A stretch of DNA of 15,732 nucleotides from CALVUP01 sp964422195 (lineage in GTDB: Bacteria > Bacillota_I > Bacilli_A > RF39 > UBA660): positions 1 to 15,732 of the forward strand of contig CAYRAF010000030.1 of NCBI GenBank assembly GCA_964422195.1, read 5' to 3'. Below are positions 14,768 to 15,732 of the stretch, piece by piece. The notes beneath the pieces are model-generated. The model ran no database searches. It was not told the origin of the DNA and saw nothing but the letters and a program-made list of their open reading frames with translations. Every line of letters begins with the position of its first letter. The stretch's first letter is position 1. The position numbers and the translations under genes were made by a program.

Positions 14768-14776
14768 ATTATAACA
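14768..14776 (-). promoter_or_regulatory. Extended -10 promoter of the TasA-like operon
   Basis: On the minus strand TGTTATAAT (14776-14768) is an extended -10 with a perfect TATAAT, 23 bases before the ATG at 14744. The -35 position holds only a T-rich GTTTTT-like sequence. Confidence 0.6.
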
Positions 14777-14902
14777 TGATATATTTAAAAAAAAACCGTT
14801 TTTGTGACTTATTTTTGTTTTATACATTTTTTTACACTATTAAATATCAAAAAAATACATTAAGAATTTTCAATATTTGTGTAATTAATATATAAGAAGG
14901 AG

Positions 14903-15646
14903 GTGATTTCTATAGACCTTGTTAAATTACATCATGATTTTAAAAAGATCAGAGATATTGGATGGATAAAAACTTTAAGAAATGGCACCAGTGGTGTTGG
15001 TTATACTTTTGAATCATTATTACATAAACCTGAAGATTCTTCACCATTACCAGATTATGGCAAATTCGAAATAAAAACAAGACGTGCACAAAGCAAAAGT
15101 AATATAAGTCTTTTTTCTGCCACTCCAGATGGTGATTTTAAAGATCCAATTAAAAAACTACAAAAAGAATTTGGCTACCCACATAGGGAATATCCTTATT
15201 TAAGAGTTTTTAACGGTGCAGCAAATGGAAAATATTTCCAAAATATTGGATCTTATTTTCAATTCAAATTATCTGTAGATAGAATAAACAAAGTAGTGAG
15301 GTTACTAGCCCAAACAAATTCAGGCAGAAAAAAAGATACTGGAATATCTTGGTCTTTTGAACTCTTGGAAGAAAATTTAAAACGCAAATCTGAGTATTTA
15401 GCAATTGTTTGGGCATTTAATAAACGCATTAAAGGTATAGAATATTTTAAATATGTAAATTTACGTTGTTATGTATTAAAAGATTTTAATACTTTTATAA
15501 AACTATTGGATAACGGAGATATAAGCGTTAGATTTAGAATCAATATAAAAAAAAGAGGCCGTCATTTTGGCAAAATATATGATCATGGTACTAGTTTTGA
15601 AATAAACCCAAAAGAATTAAGAAAACTATATCAATTTATAGCATAG
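14903..15646 (+). CDS. MvaI/BcnI-family type II restriction endonuclease, no methylase in view
   Basis: The 247-aa protein matches the MvaI/BcnI restriction endonuclease family (PF15515), monomeric enzymes related to MutH that cut CC(W/S)GG-type sites. Visible features are DLVKLHHDFKKIR..GWIKTLR at the N-terminus, GTSGVGYTFESLL (28-40), and the PD-(D/E)xK site LPDYGKFEIKT with Asp51, Glu56 and Lys58. Length equals MvaI (about 246 aa), so the gene looks intact. The GTG at 14903 overlaps a strong AAGGAGGTGA site (14897-14906), leaving no spacer. The next in-frame candidates are ATT (14906) and ATA (14912), the latter at ideal spacing, and no ATG is available, so the true start is unsure by three codons. 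It is the only plus-strand protein gene; no cognate methyltransferase lies in the window. The exact recognition site cannot be read from the sequence. Confidence 0.82.
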   Translation: MISIDLVKLHHDFKKIRDIGWIKTLRNGTSGVGYTFESLLHKPEDSSPLPDYGKFEIKTRRAQSKSNISLFSATPDGDFKDPIKKLQKEFGYPHREYPYLRVFNGAANGKYFQNIGSYFQFKLSVDRINKVVRLLAQTNSGRKKDTGISWSFELLEENLKRKSEYLAIVWAFNKRIKGIEYFKYVNLRCYVLKDFNTFIKLLDNGDISVRFRINIKKRGRHFGKIYDHGTSFEINPKELRKLYQFIA

Positions 15647-15665
15647 CATTATAATGCAACAAAAA

Positions 15666-15690
15666 AAAAGACATCATTAGTATGTCTTTT
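15666..15690. terminator. Bidirectional terminator between the endonuclease gene and tRNA-Pro
   Basis: AAAAGACAT (15666-15674) pairs with ATGTCTTTT (15682-15690) around a seven-base loop. An A run on the left gives T on the minus strand, and the right arm ends in T, so it can end both the endonuclease transcript and the convergent tRNA transcript. Confidence 0.8.
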
Positions 15691-15701
15691 AATACACAAC
15701 A

Positions 15702-15732
15702 TGGTCGGGAAGACAGGATTTGAACCTGCAAC
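15702..15732 (-). tRNA. tRNA-Pro, 3' part only (cut by window edge)
   Basis: Read on the minus strand, the end of the window gives a T-arm (GCAGG, TTCAAAT, CCTGT), the acceptor strand CTTCCCG, discriminator A and an encoded CCA. This is nearly identical to the 3' end of Bacillus tRNA-Pro. The anticodon lies outside the window, so the isoacceptor is unknown and the amino acid rests on similarity. Confidence 0.85.

Noticed and set aside
1..15732. CRISPR array or insertion sequence
   Set aside because: No regularly spaced repeats and no transposase-like protein or paired terminal repeats were found on either strand.

Overview
The window looks like the chromosome of a low-GC, Gram-positive-type bacterium (Bacillota, perhaps one of the uncultured gut Bacilli; that placement is inference). 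The DNA is very AT-rich by eye. Genes have strong AGGAGG-type ribosome sites and short gaps. TGA is used as a stop (1804-1806, 12975-12977) and TGG for Trp, so the standard code fits and the Mycoplasma code does not. Almost everything is on the minus strand; the exceptions are one restriction-endonuclease gene and some terminators that can work both ways.

Reading along the minus strand from the right: a tRNA-Pro 3' end lies at the edge (15702-15732), then a plus-strand MvaI/BcnI-type endonuclease gene (14903-15646). Next is a four-gene surface-protein operon (14744 down to 9598): a TasA/camelysin-like secreted protein, a SipW-type signal peptidase with a long membrane domain in front, a DUF5305-type membrane protein, and a 776-aa secreted protein carrying TasA-like, FN3 and Hint (intein/hedgehog) parts. 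The peptidase probably matures the two secreted proteins, whose N-termini share one pattern. The Hint domain then suggests a second, autocatalytic step. After a terminator come a water-channel gene (aqpZ type) and a membrane protein of unknown function, each apparently transcribed alone.

From 7870 down to the left edge lies a secretion or pilus locus with three transcription units. The first encodes a small pilin-like protein, a TadE-like minor-pilin-like protein and a short protein resembling the N-terminal domain of TadZ/CpaE. The second is a single-gene unit for a free type IV secretion (T4SS) pilin (VirB2-like), with a near-consensus promoter and its own terminator. The third encodes a large secreted ectodomain ending in a second copy of the same pilin domain, a VirB6/TrbL-like channel protein, a PrgI-like protein, and a VirB4 ATPase split into two overlapping genes. 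The next gene starts at the very left edge. No relaxase, integrase, VirD4 or Tad ATPase is visible, so this looks like a T4SS-derived envelope machine with Tad-like pilin parts rather than a recognisable conjugative element. Its function is not shown by the sequence.

No stretch longer than 300 bases lacks a gene. The most unusual items are the Hint domain in a SipW-type secreted protein, the pilin domain fused to an ectodomain, the split VirB4, and two competing hairpins that cover the ribosome site of the signal peptidase.
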